DNA from: Alkalibacterium sp. MB6
GTDB lineage: Bacteria > Bacillota > Bacilli > Lactobacillales > Carnobacteriaceae_A
Direction of reading: 5' to 3'
Length of the DNA stretch: 64,000 nt
Assembly: GCF_009935905.1 (NCBI RefSeq)
Contig: NZ_PREX01000002.1
Span: 1-64,000, forward strand
Both the position numbers and the translations under genes were made by a program. Shown one piece after another: positions 1 through 10,515 of the stretch. The first letter of the stretch is position 1, and each line of letters starts with the position of its first letter. The notes below the pieces were generated by a model. That model ran no database searches, was not told the origin of the DNA, and saw only the letters and a program-made list of their open reading frames with translations.

Positions 1-114
1 CATAAATTCCTTTAAAATCACACTTCAGAATCAGGTCTTAAACTTTCAATTTATTCCTTGACATCTTTATAGCTGGCTTTTTATTATTGTAACACAGTGC
101 TAGATAAATCAGTT
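1..114 (-). promoter_or_regulatory. Leader and start codon of a minus-strand gene leaving the window
   Basis: Bases 3 to 1 read ATG on the minus strand, preceded a few bases upstream by AAAGGA, a good ribosome binding site. At 94-86 the minus strand reads TGTTACAAT, an extended -10 element. I infer a promoter and about 80-nt leader for a gene whose coding region lies outside the window; its identity cannot be told. Nothing else is visible between here and the terminator at 141. Confidence 0.45.
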
Positions 115-140
115 GTGTGGTCCTTTATTTTTGTATAGAA

Positions 141-171
141 AAAACACGAACAGAATACCTGTCCGTGTTAG
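141..171 (-). terminator. Rho-independent terminator after nfo
   Basis: On the minus strand an 11-bp stem (arms at 159-169 and 143-153, one mismatch) is followed by a run of T (GTGTTTTTTC). It lies just past the nfo stop codon and should end the hisS-aspS-nfo transcript. Confidence 0.75.
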
Positions 172-174
172 GTT

Positions 175-1077
175 CTATGCATCATTCATGATGTCTTCAA
201 GTAATTGTGGGTTAAATGTTTGTTCTTTGAACATTCTTATTTCGTGTTTATAAGGTGCTTTTTTGTTTTTCTTGTCTTCCCCGACAAAAGGCGTTTCGAG
301 TATCTTAGGAATAGACACTAACTTAGGATGATGGACAATGTAATTCAAGGACTCAAAACCTATTTCACCAAAACCAACATTGGCATGGCGGTCTTTTCCA
401 GCACCCTGAACGTTTTTAGAGTCATTCACGTGAATAACCTTCAATTTATCCAAGCCTATCAGTCGATCAAATTCATCCAATACCTTGTCAAAGTCATCAC
501 GTATTTGATAACCGGCATCGTGAGCATGACACGTATCTAAAGTCACAGAAACCTTATCTTGAAGCTTAATCTTGTCAATGATTTGAGCCAATTCTTCAAA
601 CGAACGACCAATTTCTGTCCCCTTACCTGCCATTGTTTCCAGCGCTATCTGTAATGTCTGTTCTTCGTGAAAGATGTTATTCAAACCTTGAGCAATTTGT
701 TCAATGGCTAAGTCAGGTCCAGCTCCCACGTGAGCACCAGGATGCATCGTCATTTGTGTCGCACCCAAGGCTTCAGCTCGCCTGATTTCTTCTTTCATAA
801 ACTCGACGGCAAAAGCATAATTCTCTTTTTTTATCGTGTTGCCTAAATTAATAATATAAGGCGCATGAACTACCATATCAGATACAGCTAAATTGTTTTC
901 TGTCATTAAGGCTTGACCAGCATCAATGTTCATCTCTTCAATCGGTTTACGCCTCGTATTTTGAGGAGCGCCTGTGTAAATCATGAAAGTGTTGGACCCA
1001 TAACTAATGGCTTCCTCTGCAGCTCCTAAAAGCATCTGCTTTCCTTTCATTGACACATGTGATCCTATTAAAACCAT
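175..1077 (-). CDS. nfo: Endonuclease IV (AP endonuclease)
   Basis: Cleaves 5' to abasic sites in base-excision repair. The 300-residue protein has the full AP endonuclease family 2 metal-ligand pattern of the TIM barrel: [38 protein letters not shown] and ILETP, so all expected His, Asp and Glu ligands are present. It starts one base after the aspS stop codon, so it is probably the last gene of the hisS-aspS-nfo operon and would share T-box control. Length is normal for the family. Start ATG at 1077 overlaps nothing. Confidence 0.95.
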   Translation of the reverse strand: MVLIGSHVSMKGKQMLLGAAEEAISYGSNTFMIYTGAPQNTRRKPIEEMNIDAGQALMTENNLAVSDMVVHAPYIINLGNTIKKENYAFAVEFMKEEIRRAEALGATQMTMHPGAHVGAGPDLAIEQIAQGLNNIFHEEQTLQIALETMAGKGTEIGRSFEELAQIIDKIKLQDKVSVTLDTCHAHDAGYQIRDDFDKVLDEFDRLIGLDKLKVIHVNDSKNVQGAGKDRHANVGFGEIGFESLNYIVHHPKLVSIPKILETPFVGEDKKNKKAPYKHEIRMFKEQTFNPQLLEDIMNDA

Positions 1078-1078
1078 G

Positions 1079-2854
1079 TTATTCCTCCGTCTGTTTATCT
1101 GCTTTTATTTCTAACTTTAACTCATCCAATTGTTCTGTAGAAACAACAGATGGAGCGTTTGTTAAGGGGTCAACGGCTTTACCGTTCTTAGGAAAGGCTA
1201 TGACTTCTTTAATGTTATTTTCGTTAGCCAAAATCATGACTAGGCGGTCAAGACCAAGGGCGATACCGCCATGTGGTGGGAAGCCGTATTCTAATGCGTC
1301 AAGCAAGAAACCGAATTGACTATAAGCATCTTCTTTACTAAAGCCTAATGCAGTCAACATCTGCTCTTGTAACTCTCTTGTGTGAATACGCATGGATCCC
1401 CCACCAATTTCATACCCGTTTAACACAACGTCATATGCATTGGCCATTGCTTTTTCAGGTTCAGTTGCAAGTAAGGCAATGTCTTCTTCTACTGGCATAG
1501 TGAATGGATGGTGAGCAGCATTATAGCGACCTTCTTCTTCGTCGTATTCAAGTAGTGGCCACTCAACAATCCAAACAAATGCTAATTCGGATTCGTCAAT
1601 CAGTTCCAATTCATTCCCTAAATGAGTTCTTAAGGCACCAAGAGCATCGTAAACGACTGATGCTTTGTCAGCGACGAATAACAATAAGTCTCCCGCCTCA
1701 GCATCCATAGCAGTCAGTAATGCTTCCGATTGGTCAGTAAAGAATTTTGAAATCGGACCAGTTAATCCTTCTTCCGTTACTTTCATCCAAGCTAAACCTT
1801 TTGCGCCATATATTTTTGCAATAGCTTCTAGGGCATCAATATTTTTGCGTGAGAATGTATCTGCTGCGCCTTTAACGGTCAACCCTTTTACTTTTCCACC
1901 ATTTTCAACAGCTGACGAGAATACTTTAAATGCTGACTCTTTCGCCACATCATTTAAATCAATTAACTCCATGCCAAAACGTAAGTCAGGCTTATCGCTA
2001 CCAAAGCGCTCCATAGCATCCGTATAGGTCATTCTTTGGAAAGGCTTCGGTACGTCGATGCCTTTTACATCCTTCACTAATTTCACTAGCATATCTTCCA
2101 TAAGTGACTGGATATCTTCTTTACTGGTAAAACTTGTTTCAATGTCCACCTGTGTAAATTCGGGCTGTCTGTCACCTCTTAAGTCCTCATCACGGAAACA
2201 ACGGACAATTTGATAATATTTATCGTAACCAGAGCTCATCAACAATTGCTTAAACAATTGAGGCGACTGAGGCAAAGCAAAAAACTTCCCTTGATTTGTA
2301 CGTGCGGGTACTAAATAGTCACGCGCACCTTCAGGGGTCGATTTAGTTAAATAAGGTGTCTCAATATCTAAAAAGCCATTATCGTCTAAAAAGTTTCTTA
2401 TCGAGCGTTTCACTTCATGACGTAATCTCATGTTTTCTTGCAATTTTGGTCTACGTAAGTACAAGTAGCGGTATTTCAAGCGTAAATCTTCTGATACTTC
2501 AGTAGAGTCATTAATGTCAAATACAGGCGTTTTTGCCTCACTTAAAATTGTCACGCCTTGTGCGACGACTTCCACTTCACCTGTCGCCATAAGTTTATTT
2601 ATTTGGCCTTCTTCACGCAAGACTACCTTACCTTCTACGGCAATGACAAATTCAGATCGAATACGTTCAGCAGTTGCTAGGGCTTCTTTACTTTCTTCCC
2701 CATCAAACATGACTTGAACAATACCTTCTCTGTCTCTTAAGTCGACGAAAATCATGCCACCTAAGTCTCTACGTTTTTGAACCCAGCCCATTAATGTTAC
2801 CGTTTGACCGACTTGTTCCTTATTCACTTCACCTGCATACACTGTTCGTTTCAT
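1079..2854 (-). CDS. aspS: Aspartyl-tRNA synthetase
   Basis: Charges tRNA-Asp. 591 residues, the size of bacterial-type AspRS with the GAD insertion domain. An N-terminal OB-fold anticodon-binding domain (about 1-110, with [11 protein letters not shown]) is followed by the class II catalytic core: motif 2 [18 protein letters not shown] and motif 3 [12 protein letters not shown]. It follows hisS with a 1-base gap and precedes nfo with a 1-base gap, so the three genes are almost surely cotranscribed from the T-box leader upstream of hisS. No anomaly seen. Confidence 0.97.
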   Translation of the reverse strand: MKRTVYAGEVNKEQVGQTVTLMGWVQKRRDLGGMIFVDLRDREGIVQVMFDGEESKEALATAERIRSEFVIAVEGKVVLREEGQINKLMATGEVEVVAQGVTILSEAKTPVFDINDSTEVSEDLRLKYRYLYLRRPKLQENMRLRHEVKRSIRNFLDDNGFLDIETPYLTKSTPEGARDYLVPARTNQGKFFALPQSPQLFKQLLMSSGYDKYYQIVRCFRDEDLRGDRQPEFTQVDIETSFTSKEDIQSLMEDMLVKLVKDVKGIDVPKPFQRMTYTDAMERFGSDKPDLRFGMELIDLNDVAKESAFKVFSSAVENGGKVKGLTVKGAADTFSRKNIDALEAIAKIYGAKGLAWMKVTEEGLTGPISKFFTDQSEALLTAMDAEAGDLLLFVADKASVVYDALGALRTHLGNELELIDESELAFVWIVEWPLLEYDEEEGRYNAAHHPFTMPVEEDIALLATEPEKAMANAYDVVLNGYEIGGGSMRIHTRELQEQMLTALGFSKEDAYSQFGFLLDALEYGFPPHGGIALGLDRLVMILANENNIKEVIAFPKNGKAVDPLTNAPSVVSTEQLDELKLEIKADKQTEE

Positions 2855-2855
2855 A

Positions 2856-4163
2856 TTATTCGCCCTCTTTTTCTAATGATTTTAAAAGTGTCGGATACAC
2901 CTCTGAAAAGCGCGTATACAACTCTTCTAAGTCAACCTCATTCTCCAAGCCACTCGTTAAGTCTTTTACTCTAACTTTTCGTTCCTTTAATTCTGTTTCG
3001 CCTATGGTGAAAACCAATCGAGCGTTTAATTTATCAGCCGTTTTAAATTGCTTAGCGGGTTTTCTACTCATAAATTCACGCTCAACGGATAGACCGTTTT
3101 GTCTCAATTCGTGAGTCAGTTTAGCCGCTTCTTCGTTAACAGCTTCTCCTATTGTGACGACATACGCGTCTAGTAACGAACTAACTGGGTAGTCAAACCC
3201 CATATGTTCTAACATCAAGATCAAGCGCTCTAAACCAAAACCAAATCCGAAAGCAGGTGTCGAAGGACCGCCTACTTCTTCAACAAGTGAATCGTATCTG
3301 CCTCCTGCACAAATAGTCGCATTGGCACCAAATTTTGGATTCGTTGTAATAATTTCAAAAATAGTGTCGTTATAGTAATCCAGACCACGCACCATGTTGG
3401 TATCTATTTCAAACGGAATAGTCATTGCTGTTAACATGCGTTTGACCGATTCAAAGTGTTCTTTGGAGTCCTCGTCTAAATAATCCAAAATCGAAGGAGC
3501 ACCTTTAACAATCTCTTTATCTTTTTTATCTTTACTGTCTAACACTCTTAGGGGGTTTTTGTATAAACGGTCTTTAGAATCCTTACTCAATTCCTCAAAA
3601 TGAGGTTCAAGGAACTCAATCAGTTCTTTTCTATAAAGCTGTCTGGATTCATTGCTTCCTAGAGAATTAATAACTAATTTCAAGTCTGTTAATTGGAAAT
3701 GTTTAAATAGATCGAGTGCCAATAACATGGTCTCCACATCAACAGACGCATTTTTACTGCCAAACACTTCAACCCCTAATTGGTGGAACTGTCTTTGACG
3801 ACCACTTTGAGGTCTTTCATAACGAAACATCGGTCCAATGTAATACAATTTCATCGGACGGTGATACTCGGGAGCAAATAATTTGTTTTCAACGTATGAA
3901 CGAACCACTCCAGCTGTTCCTTCTGGCCTCAGAGCAACTCGTCGGTCACCTTTATCATAAAAGTCATACATCTCTTTGGAAACAATGTCACTCGTTTCTC
4001 CTACACCTCTAGCAAACAAGTCGAACTGTTCAAATAAAGGGGTACGGATTTCTTTAAATTGATATTGTTTCAATATGTCTCTTGCACTTGATTCAATATA
4101 TTGCCATTTTTCACTTTCCCCTGGTAATATATCTGCTGTTCCTTTTAATTTTTGATAAGTCAT
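2856..4163 (-). CDS. hisS: Histidyl-tRNA synthetase
   Basis: Charges tRNA-His. 435 residues with class II core motifs: motif 2 [19 protein letters not shown], the histidine-specific segments [13 protein letters not shown] and GGRYDSL, and motif 3 [10 protein letters not shown], followed by an anticodon-binding C-terminal domain. It is the first gene after a T-box leader (4200-4475) and is directly followed by aspS, an arrangement common in Firmicutes that couples both synthetases to uncharged tRNA. Confidence 0.97.
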   Translation of the reverse strand: MTYQKLKGTADILPGESEKWQYIESSARDILKQYQFKEIRTPLFEQFDLFARGVGETSDIVSKEMYDFYDKGDRRVALRPEGTAGVVRSYVENKLFAPEYHRPMKLYYIGPMFRYERPQSGRQRQFHQLGVEVFGSKNASVDVETMLLALDLFKHFQLTDLKLVINSLGSNESRQLYRKELIEFLEPHFEELSKDSKDRLYKNPLRVLDSKDKKDKEIVKGAPSILDYLDEDSKEHFESVKRMLTAMTIPFEIDTNMVRGLDYYNDTIFEIITTNPKFGANATICAGGRYDSLVEEVGGPSTPAFGFGFGLERLILMLEHMGFDYPVSSLLDAYVVTIGEAVNEEAAKLTHELRQNGLSVEREFMSRKPAKQFKTADKLNARLVFTIGETELKERKVRVKDLTSGLENEVDLEELYTRFSEVYPTLLKSLEKEGE

Positions 4164-4199
4164 TGCTTTTCCTCCCGGATGTTTAGTCTTTAGTTATTT

Positions 4200-4475
4200 T
4201 TTTCCAATAAAAAAAGCCCTTTTCCATTCCTAGCGAATAGAAAAAGGACGTGTGTCGGTACACGTGGTGCCACCTTTATTCAGACAGTCCTATTTGGAAC
4301 GGTCTCTTATTAGATATAACGCTCACACGTGGCAGTTTATGCCAATAACACAAGGTGTCATTCAACAGTTAAGTCTATAACCTCTTTCAGCCTTGGAGGT
4401 TTTCTCTTTCTAGTTCAATCTGTCTACTCGTTCTTATGGTTCAATTACTCAGTAAATAATATACTTCTTACCTTA
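4200..4475 (-). promoter_or_regulatory. T-box riboswitch leader of hisS-aspS
   Basis: The minus strand carries the canonical T-box motif AGGTGGCACCACG (4275-4263), followed by a terminator hairpin (arms about 4250-4236 and 4230-4218) and a T-run at 4217-4209. Upstream, 4470-4290 holds the expected long structured leader. This is the standard transcription-attenuation switch that reads uncharged tRNA. A GAC triplet in the leader could be an Asp specifier, but I could not align the specifier loop with certainty. Confidence 0.9.
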
Positions 4476-4498
4476 CTAGAATGATTTAGAAATGTCAA
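4470..4498 (-). promoter_or_regulatory. Promoter of the hisS T-box operon
   Basis: Minus strand TTGACA (4498-4493), 17-base spacer, then TAAGGT as a weaker -10. The -35 lies in one arm of a perfect 8-bp inverted repeat (4493-4500 and 4509-4516) that also gives a TTGACA on the plus strand, so divergent promoters may share this spot. Confidence 0.55.
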
Positions 4499-4585
4499 TC
4501 CTTTAGAAGATTGACAAACTTTCTTTACATACGCTTAATTATCCATTGCAATTGCTATTATCTGTTTAAGTATACGATTATTATA

Positions 4586-4615
4586 TTGCTAGATGGCTCA
4601 CTCTATTGGTATACT
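4586..4615 (+). promoter_or_regulatory. Candidate promoter of the amidase gene
   Basis: TTGCTA at 4586-4591, 18-base spacer and TATACT at 4610-4615 give a plausible housekeeping promoter; the predicted transcript would start about 22 bases before the chosen ATG at 4644. Confidence 0.45.
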
Positions 4616-4643
4616 ATTAGGTAAAGAGACAGGAGGACTACAA

Positions 4644-5981
4644 ATGGGAAAAGTGGCATTACATAATAAACGTGGTCGTCAATTATTTATCGTTTTCATC
4701 TTAGCGATGCTAACCCTTTTATTGACATCAATCGTTGCTCTCGCAAATGAAAATAAAGTAACCGTACTGGCCAGTACATTGAATGTCCGTTATGGCCCTG
4801 GTCTGTCACATGAAATCCTGACTCAAGTTCAAGAAGACGCCCAATTGAATGTACTAGGTGAGGAAAATGAATGGTACAAAGTGAGGCTTCATAATGATCA
4901 AGTCGGTTGGGTAGCCAGTTGGCTCATTGAAAATGATGAAGTATCAACAGATACTCAGGTTCGGGTACGAGTGACCAGTCCTGAAGCCAATGTCAGACAG
5001 TTTGCGTCAACAGACTCCGAGGTTATTGGAACGGTGTTTGCTGGAGAAGAGTATCAGTTGCTGTATCGAGAGAATGATTGGACGCAAATTCTCTATCAGA
5101 ACCGTGTAGCATGGATACATTCCAATTTATTAGAAGTCACTACAACACCTACAACTCAGGCAGTTGTTACGCCCAATAGTGATACAGTTGACAGTATTCG
5201 CGTGGGGATTAATCCAACGAATATTAGACGTGCCCCTTCTACTGATTCTGATATTGTGACAACTATAAGTGAAGTGACTGAATTTGCTGTAGTAGATGAG
5301 TTAGATGATTGGTATCAAATAGAGCTTCCTGACGGCCAATTTGGCTTCGTAGCTAGTTGGGTGACTGAATCCGTATCAAATGAAGTAGAGGCTAATTTAC
5401 CACCTGTTGACACCGGTAACCAGCAACACTACGCTGTGAATTTGGCTGAGGCAACTATAGTCATTGATGCTGGCCATGGTGGGCATGACCCTGGAGCGGT
5501 CTCTTCAACTGGTGTGGTCGAAAAAGAAGTGGCTTTAAATACGGCAATGATCTTAGCAAACAAGTTACGAAACGCAGGTTCCAATGTCATTATGACACGC
5601 AATGATGACACCTACATTTCGTTAAATGACCGAGTGTATCATGCCCATCAAGCTCAGGCTGATGCATTTATTAGTATTCACTATGATTCAGTCGAAGTGG
5701 CTAATACAATGAGCGGAACAACGACGTATTATTATTCTGAATCAGAAAAAGATTTGGCCGAAGCGGTTAACCATTACCTTACTCAATTCGGACCTCTTAA
5801 TAATAACGGGGTAAGATTCGGTGACTACGCGGTATTAAGAATTAACGGTCAACCCTCTATCCTATTAGAGTTAGGCTACATGAATAATGATCATGATTTG
5901 ACGATGATTAATACAACACATTATCAACAAACAATTGCCGATGCTATCTACCAAGCGTTATCAGCTTATTTTTCTCCTTAA
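4644..5981 (+). CDS. SH3b-domain N-acetylmuramoyl-L-alanine amidase (amidase_3)
   Basis: A secreted or membrane-anchored cell-wall hydrolase that cuts the amide bond between MurNAc and L-Ala. I chose ATG 4644 because AGGAGG sits 8-10 bases upstream; an earlier in-frame ATG at 4593 has no such site. The 445-residue protein has an N-terminal hydrophobic segment (about 12-35, signal or anchor), three bacterial SH3 repeats (about 40-100, 110-165, 180-240; each with a LNVRYGPG- or NVRQFAS-like start) and a C-terminal amidase_3 domain with DAGHGGHDPG, EKEVALN, SIHYDS and LLELGYM carrying zinc ligands and the catalytic Glu. Similar to YrvJ/CwlD-like proteins that in many Firmicutes sit near hisS and dtd. 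Not part of the phage. Confidence 0.88.
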   Translation: MGKVALHNKRGRQLFIVFILAMLTLLLTSIVALANENKVTVLASTLNVRYGPGLSHEILTQVQEDAQLNVLGEENEWYKVRLHNDQVGWVASWLIENDEVSTDTQVRVRVTSPEANVRQFASTDSEVIGTVFAGEEYQLLYRENDWTQILYQNRVAWIHSNLLEVTTTPTTQAVVTPNSDTVDSIRVGINPTNIRRAPSTDSDIVTTISEVTEFAVVDELDDWYQIELPDGQFGFVASWVTESVSNEVEANLPPVDTGNQQHYAVNLAEATIVIDAGHGGHDPGAVSSTGVVEKEVALNTAMILANKLRNAGSNVIMTRNDDTYISLNDRVYHAHQAQADAFISIHYDSVEVANTMSGTTTYYYSESEKDLAEAVNHYLTQFGPLNNNGVRFGDYAVLRINGQPSILLELGYMNNDHDLTMINTTHYQQTIADAIYQALSAYFSP

Positions 5982-6000
5982 ACATAATTGCTATAAATAA

Positions 6001-6033
6001 AACCGGCCATCTCAGTGAGGTGGCCGGTTCTTT
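6001..6033. terminator. Bidirectional terminator between amidase and dtd
   Basis: Perfect 9-bp stem AACCGGCCA/TGGCCGGTT (6001-6009, 6021-6029) with T-rich flanks on both sides. It separates the convergent amidase (plus) and rel-dtd (minus) transcripts. Confidence 0.8.
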
Positions 6034-6036
6034 ACA

Positions 6037-6483
6037 TTATTTATTTTTTGAATCAACAAGGATGGTGACCGGACCGTCGTTTGTTAAAGCGACGTCCATA
6101 TGAGCACCAAACACGCCTGTTTCAACCTTCAACTCATTAGCTCTTAGCTTTTCATTGAACTGCTCGTAAAGCTCTTGTGCAACATCGGGTTTAGCAGCAG
6201 CAATAAAGCTTGGGCGATTCCCTTTTTTCGTGTCAGCATGCAAGGTAAACTGTGATATGGATAGAATATCTCCACCGACATCTTTAAGTGAACGATTCAT
6301 TTTTTCTTGATCGTCTTCAAAGATTCGCATATTGACCACTTTACGAACGATATAATCAACATCTTCTTCTGTATCTGCTTCTTCAACGCCAACTAATAGG
6401 AGAAAGCCTTTTTTTATCTCCCCCACTGTTTCGTTTTCTACAATCACTTTAGCTTTTGTGACACGTTGAATAACTACTCTCAC
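6037..6483 (-). CDS. dtd: D-aminoacyl-tRNA deacylase
   Basis: Removes D-amino acids mischarged onto tRNA. 148 residues with the diagnostic motifs SQFTLHAD, GNRPSF and the C-terminal GPVTI segment. Starts at GTG 6483 behind AGGAGG. Lies 26 bases after rel, the usual Firmicutes rel-dtd pair. Confidence 0.95.
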   Translation of the reverse strand: MRVVIQRVTKAKVIVENETVGEIKKGFLLLVGVEEADTEEDVDYIVRKVVNMRIFEDDQEKMNRSLKDVGGDILSISQFTLHADTKKGNRPSFIAAAKPDVAQELYEQFNEKLRANELKVETGVFGAHMDVALTNDGPVTILVDSKNK

Positions 6484-6509
6484 TCTATTCCTCCTAGTAA
6501 ACTGCTTAG

Positions 6510-8723
6510 TTAAGACGTGATGCGCTTGACGGAATAGACATCTGGGATAGTTTTCACTTTATCAACAATTAATTCAAGCTCTTTTAGATTTTGAATGCTG
6601 ATGGTCATACGAATAACCGCCGTTCCACTTTTATCCACTCGCCCGTTAACGTTAGACAATTTACTTGTTTGAGAATTAATCACTTGCAAGATTTCATTTA
6701 AGAACCCTGCACGATCATACCCTTCGATTTGCAATTCAGCATTGTATTCTTTTTTAGCAGAGCCTGTGTCTTCCCACTCAACTTCGATGAGTCTTTCTCC
6801 ATCATCTGTATCTTTTATATTAGGACAGTCCGTGCGGTGAATCGACACCCCACGACCGCGAGTGACGTAACCAATGATTTCGTCACCAGGAACTGGATTA
6901 CAGCATTTACTCAAACGAACGAGTAAATTATCAGCACCTTGAATGACAACGCCACCTTCATGACGGATTCTCATCTTTTCAGGTTCACGTTTGTTTTTCA
7001 ATTCAATCGTTCCAGTGGTTTCATCCAATTGAATTTGATCTTTTTCACGGTCTCGACGTTCTTTTTCAGTTAGTCGATTCGCAACGGTGATACTCTTGAC
7101 TTCCCCGTAACCAATAGCAGCATACAAATCTTCATCATTATAAAAATTGAATCGTTCGGCCACTTTAATCAAATTATCTTTTTTCAAAATATCTTTAGGA
7201 TTGAATTCCATTTCGAGTAAGATTTTTTCGAGTATGTCTTTTCCTCGCTCGACATTCTTTTCCTTTTCCTGTGTTTTAAAGAATCGCTTGATTTTATTTT
7301 TAGCTTTAGATGTGTAGACATAATTTAACCAGTCGCGACTTGGTCCAAACGAACTTGACGAAGTCAGCATTTCTACGATGTCACCGGTTTTTAACTTATA
7401 GTTAAGCGGGACTATTTTACCGTTTACCTTTGCCCCCATCGATTTATTTCCGACTTCCGTATGCACATGATAAGCAAAGTCTAAGGTACTTGAACCTGAA
7501 GGTAATTCAACAACGTCTCCATTAGGCGTAAACACATACACTTTGTCTTTGAAAATGTCTTGTTTGATAGAATCCATAAAGTCTCTGGCGTTATTTGATT
7601 CATCCTGCAATTCAAGGATATCTCTAAACCATGAAATGTGCTCGCTTAATTCATCATTATCTATCTTTTTAGTGATGCCTTCTTTATAGGCCCAGTGTGC
7701 AGCGACCCCGTATTCAGCAATTTCATGCATTTTGCCTGTACGAATCTGAACTTCTAAAGGTGTCGCATTGGGGCCAAGAACCGTTGTGTGAAGAGATTGA
7801 TACATGTTGGATTTAGGCATAGCGATATAGTCTTTAAATCGGCCAGGCATAGGTTTCCAACGTGTATGAATAGCTCCGAGTACAGCATAACAATCTTTAA
7901 TCGATTCAACAATGACTCGAATGGCTAACAGGTCATAAATTTCATTAAATTGTTTCTTCTGACCTTTCATTTTCTTATGAATGGAATAAATATGCTTAGG
8001 ACGCCCAGTTATTTGAGCCTCAACACCCAACTCTTTAACTGATGCCTCAATGGCTGTTTTCGCATCATCTATATATCTTTCACGGTCTTCGCGACGAGAG
8101 TTCATCAAATGAACAATACGATAATACTGTTGAGGGTTTAAATAACGAAGCGACGTGTCTTCAAGTTCCCATTTTATTCGATTAATACCGAGTCGGTCAG
8201 CCAACGGAGCGTAAATATCGAGAGTTTCTCGGGCAATGTCGCGCTGTTTTTCAGGACGATGGTGTTTAAGAGTCCTCATATTATGCACGCGGTCTGCAAG
8301 CTTGACTAATATAACTCGAACATCTTGAGCCATGGCAATCAACATTTTACGGTGATTTTCTGCTTGGTGTTCTTGTTTGGATTTAAATTTTATTTTCCCT
8401 AATTTTGTTACCCCTTCTACAAGATCGGCTACTTCTGGTGTAAATAATTCAGCTACTTGACTATAGGTGTAATCCGTATCCTCAATCACATCATGTAAGA
8501 AACCTGTTGCGACAGTGACGGGATCCATTTTTAACTCAGCCAAAATACCCGCGACTTGAACGGGGTGCATAATGTATTCTTCGCCTGACTTTCTCATCTG
8601 GCCACTGTGAGCCTCGTTAGCAAAATCATACGCTTTTTTTACAAAAGTGACATGCTCACTGTTCATGTAAGCCAGACAGAGGGCTATGACTTCTTGGGGT
8701 GTATAGTCTTTATTTTGTGGCAA
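6510..8723 (-). CDS. relA: Bifunctional (p)ppGpp synthetase/hydrolase Rel
   Basis: Makes and degrades the stringent-response alarmone. Domains in order: HD hydrolase (HDVIEDTDY and KLADRVHNMRTL, catalytic residues intact, so hydrolysis is expected), synthetase (GRFKDYIAMPKSNMYQSLHT, EYGVAAHWAYKEG), TGS (VYVFTPNGDVVELPSGS), zinc/helical region (LSKCCNPVPGDEI, HRTDCPN) and a C-terminal ACT domain. I chose TTG 8723 (AAGGTGA five bases upstream) rather than the ATG at 8759; it gives 737 residues, the family norm, and the usual N-terminus just before NKDYTPQEV. Confidence 0.95.
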   Translation of the reverse strand: MPQNKDYTPQEVIALCLAYMNSEHVTFVKKAYDFANEAHSGQMRKSGEEYIMHPVQVAGILAELKMDPVTVATGFLHDVIEDTDYTYSQVAELFTPEVADLVEGVTKLGKIKFKSKQEHQAENHRKMLIAMAQDVRVILVKLADRVHNMRTLKHHRPEKQRDIARETLDIYAPLADRLGINRIKWELEDTSLRYLNPQQYYRIVHLMNSRREDRERYIDDAKTAIEASVKELGVEAQITGRPKHIYSIHKKMKGQKKQFNEIYDLLAIRVIVESIKDCYAVLGAIHTRWKPMPGRFKDYIAMPKSNMYQSLHTTVLGPNATPLEVQIRTGKMHEIAEYGVAAHWAYKEGITKKIDNDELSEHISWFRDILELQDESNNARDFMDSIKQDIFKDKVYVFTPNGDVVELPSGSSTLDFAYHVHTEVGNKSMGAKVNGKIVPLNYKLKTGDIVEMLTSSSSFGPSRDWLNYVYTSKAKNKIKRFFKTQEKEKNVERGKDILEKILLEMEFNPKDILKKDNLIKVAERFNFYNDEDLYAAIGYGEVKSITVANRLTEKERRDREKDQIQLDETTGTIELKNKREPEKMRIRHEGGVVIQGADNLLVRLSKCCNPVPGDEIIGYVTRGRGVSIHRTDCPNIKDTDDGERLIEVEWEDTGSAKKEYNAELQIEGYDRAGFLNEILQVINSQTSKLSNVNGRVDKSGTAVIRMTISIQNLKELELIVDKVKTIPDVYSVKRITS

Positions 8724-8787
8724 GCAATTCACCTTCATTCTATAAAATCTGTAAATCATTCATCAATGGTTTATCTTAAATGATAAG

Positions 8788-8813
8788 AAAACCAGCACTG
8801 AATCAGTGCTGGC
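8788..8813 (-). terminator. Terminator after deoC
   Basis: Near-perfect palindrome with 10-bp arms (8792-8801, 8803-8812) and a TTTTCTTAT tail on the minus strand. It ends the deoC-side operon and lies upstream of rel. Confidence 0.7.
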
Positions 8814-8884
8814 TACTCCTCTTTATTATTATATAGTGTTTAAGGCCGTACTTCAAGGTTTCGCTTAACTGTGATAGGCTTAAA

Positions 8885-9553
8885 TTAGTAGGATTCTGTT
8901 GCTTCTTTTCCATCTAAAATGGCGGCACCGTTAGATGTGCCGATACGGGTTGCGCCAGCATCAATCATTGCCTTAGCATCGTCAAATGAACGAACACCAC
9001 CTGAAGCTTTTACTCCCATATTTGGTCCAACAGTTTTACGCATCAATTTAACGTCCTCAATCGTTGCGCCACCTGTTGAGAAACCAGTAGACGTTTTCAC
9101 AAAGTCTGCGCCAGCTCGTTTAGCTGCTTCGCATGCTCTTGCTTTTTCAGCGTCAGTCAACAAACTTGTTTCGATAATGACTTTAACAATTGCTTTACCA
9201 TTCACAGCATCAACGACTGCTTTAATGTCTTGGTAAACGGAAGAATAATCTTCGCTTTTAAGTAAGCCGATGTTAATAACCATATCAACTTCGTCTGCTC
9301 CATCTTTCACAGCTTGCTCAGCTTCAAAGACTTTAACTTTAGACGAGTTAGCGCCTAAAGGGAAACCAATAACTGTACACACGTCAACATCTGTGCCTTT
9401 AAGTAAATCAGCAGCGTATTTTACCCAACTTGGGTTGATACAAACAGCTTTGAAGTTATATTCTTTAGCTTCTAAGCAAAGCTCTTGAATATCCGAATCT
9501 TTAGCTTCCGCTTTTAATAATGTGTGATCAATGTACTTTTCTAACTGTTCCAT
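8885..9553 (-). CDS. deoC: Deoxyribose-phosphate aldolase
   Basis: Splits 2-deoxyribose-5-phosphate into glyceraldehyde-3-phosphate and acetaldehyde in deoxynucleoside catabolism. 222 residues, usual length; Schiff-base lysine in [12 protein letters not shown] and the upstream Lys in [10 protein letters not shown] are present. Follows prmA by 2 bases, so it is in the mpg-DUF3013-prmA-deoC run. Confidence 0.95.
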   Translation of the reverse strand: MEQLEKYIDHTLLKAEAKDSDIQELCLEAKEYNFKAVCINPSWVKYAADLLKGTDVDVCTVIGFPLGANSSKVKVFEAEQAVKDGADEVDMVINIGLLKSEDYSSVYQDIKAVVDAVNGKAIVKVIIETSLLTDAEKARACEAAKRAGADFVKTSTGFSTGGATIEDVKLMRKTVGPNMGVKASGGVRSFDDAKAMIDAGATRIGTSNGAAILDGKEATESY

Positions 9554-9555
9554 CT

Positions 9556-10515
9556 TTATCCCTCTTCTTCTTTTGATAGTTTTTTAGCAATGATAACAAC
9601 CCAGTCATTCATTTGATTGACTTGGATGATTTCAAAATGATTGCTCTTAAGTTCCGATATGACCGCATCCCTCTTCTCAGAGATAATACCTGACGTGATG
9701 AATAAGCCACCGTCTTTGACATTCGCGTAAGCATCAGCAATAAATGGCAGAATAATTTCAGCTAGTATATTGGCGACCACTATATCCGCTTGTTCCTCTA
9801 TCCCTTTAAGCAAATTATTTGCCCTTACATCAATCGCTTCTTCTAAGCCATTGAGTTTGATATTGTCTCTAGCTGACCTGACAGCGACTTCATCTAAGTC
9901 ATAGGCTTGAACGGTTTCCGCCCCTAAAAGGACACTCGCAATAGACAAAACGCCCGATCCTGTTCCAACATCAAACACAGTGTGCCCTTTTCTAATGGTC
10001 ATTTCTAATGCTTGTAAACACAATTGTGTCGTTGGATGAGTCCCCGTTCCAAAGGCTAGTCCTGGATCTAAATACAGTAATCGTTCATCATCGAAACGTT
10101 TTTCATAGGTTTCCCACTGAGGTACTATAGTTAAGAAACGGGTTACCCCTACAGGGTAGTAATATTTCTTCCATGCGTTAGCCCAATCATCTTCTTTGAC
10201 ATCAAGCACATCCAAATGAAAATGAGACAAGCTTATGCCATATTCTGGAAGGTTATTGATGCGAGAGATGAGGTTTTCTTCAACTTCTTTTAAGTCGACG
10301 TGATCATTAAAGTAACCTTTAATAATCACGCCTTCTAAGGGAAACTTATTCTCGTCAAGTTCCCAAAGGGTATCGATACCGTATTCAGGTAAGGTTAGAA
10401 AATCATTTCTATCGACTATTGATACACCTGAGGTTCCTAAATCATCAAATATGGCAGCAACGGCATCTGATGCTTCGCTATTTATTGAGACACTAAACTC
10501 TTTCCACTCCGTCAT
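9556..10515 (-). CDS. prmA: Ribosomal protein L11 methyltransferase
   Basis: Trimethylates ribosomal protein L11 using S-adenosylmethionine. 319 residues from ATG 10515, chosen because AAAGG lies 8-9 bases upstream; two earlier ATGs are too close to it. SAM-binding motif [14 protein letters not shown], the substrate-site region [13 protein letters not shown] and VANILAEI are all present. Overlaps the end of the DUF3013 gene by 23 bases, indicating translational coupling. Confidence 0.95.
   Translation of the reverse strand: MTEWKEFSVSINSEASDAVAAIFDDLGTSGVSIVDRNDFLTLPEYGIDTLWELDENKFPLEGVIIKGYFNDHVDLKEVEENLISRINNLPEYGISLSHFHLDVLDVKEDDWANAWKKYYYPVGVTRFLTIVPQWETYEKRFDDERLLYLDPGLAFGTGTHPTTQLCLQALEMTIRKGHTVFDVGTGSGVLSIASVLLGAETVQAYDLDEVAVRSARDNIKLNGLEEAIDVRANNLLKGIEEQADIVVANILAEIILPFIADAYANVKDGGLFITSGIISEKRDAVISELKSNHFEIIQVNQMNDWVVIIAKKLSKEEEG

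Noticed and set aside
57-86. Plus-strand TTGACA/TATTAT promoter
   Set aside because: Downstream DNA on that strand is only antisense to nfo; judged a chance match.
4593-4643. Longer N-terminus of the amidase
   Set aside because: It overlaps the proposed promoter and lacks a ribosome site; ATG 4644 has AGGAGG.
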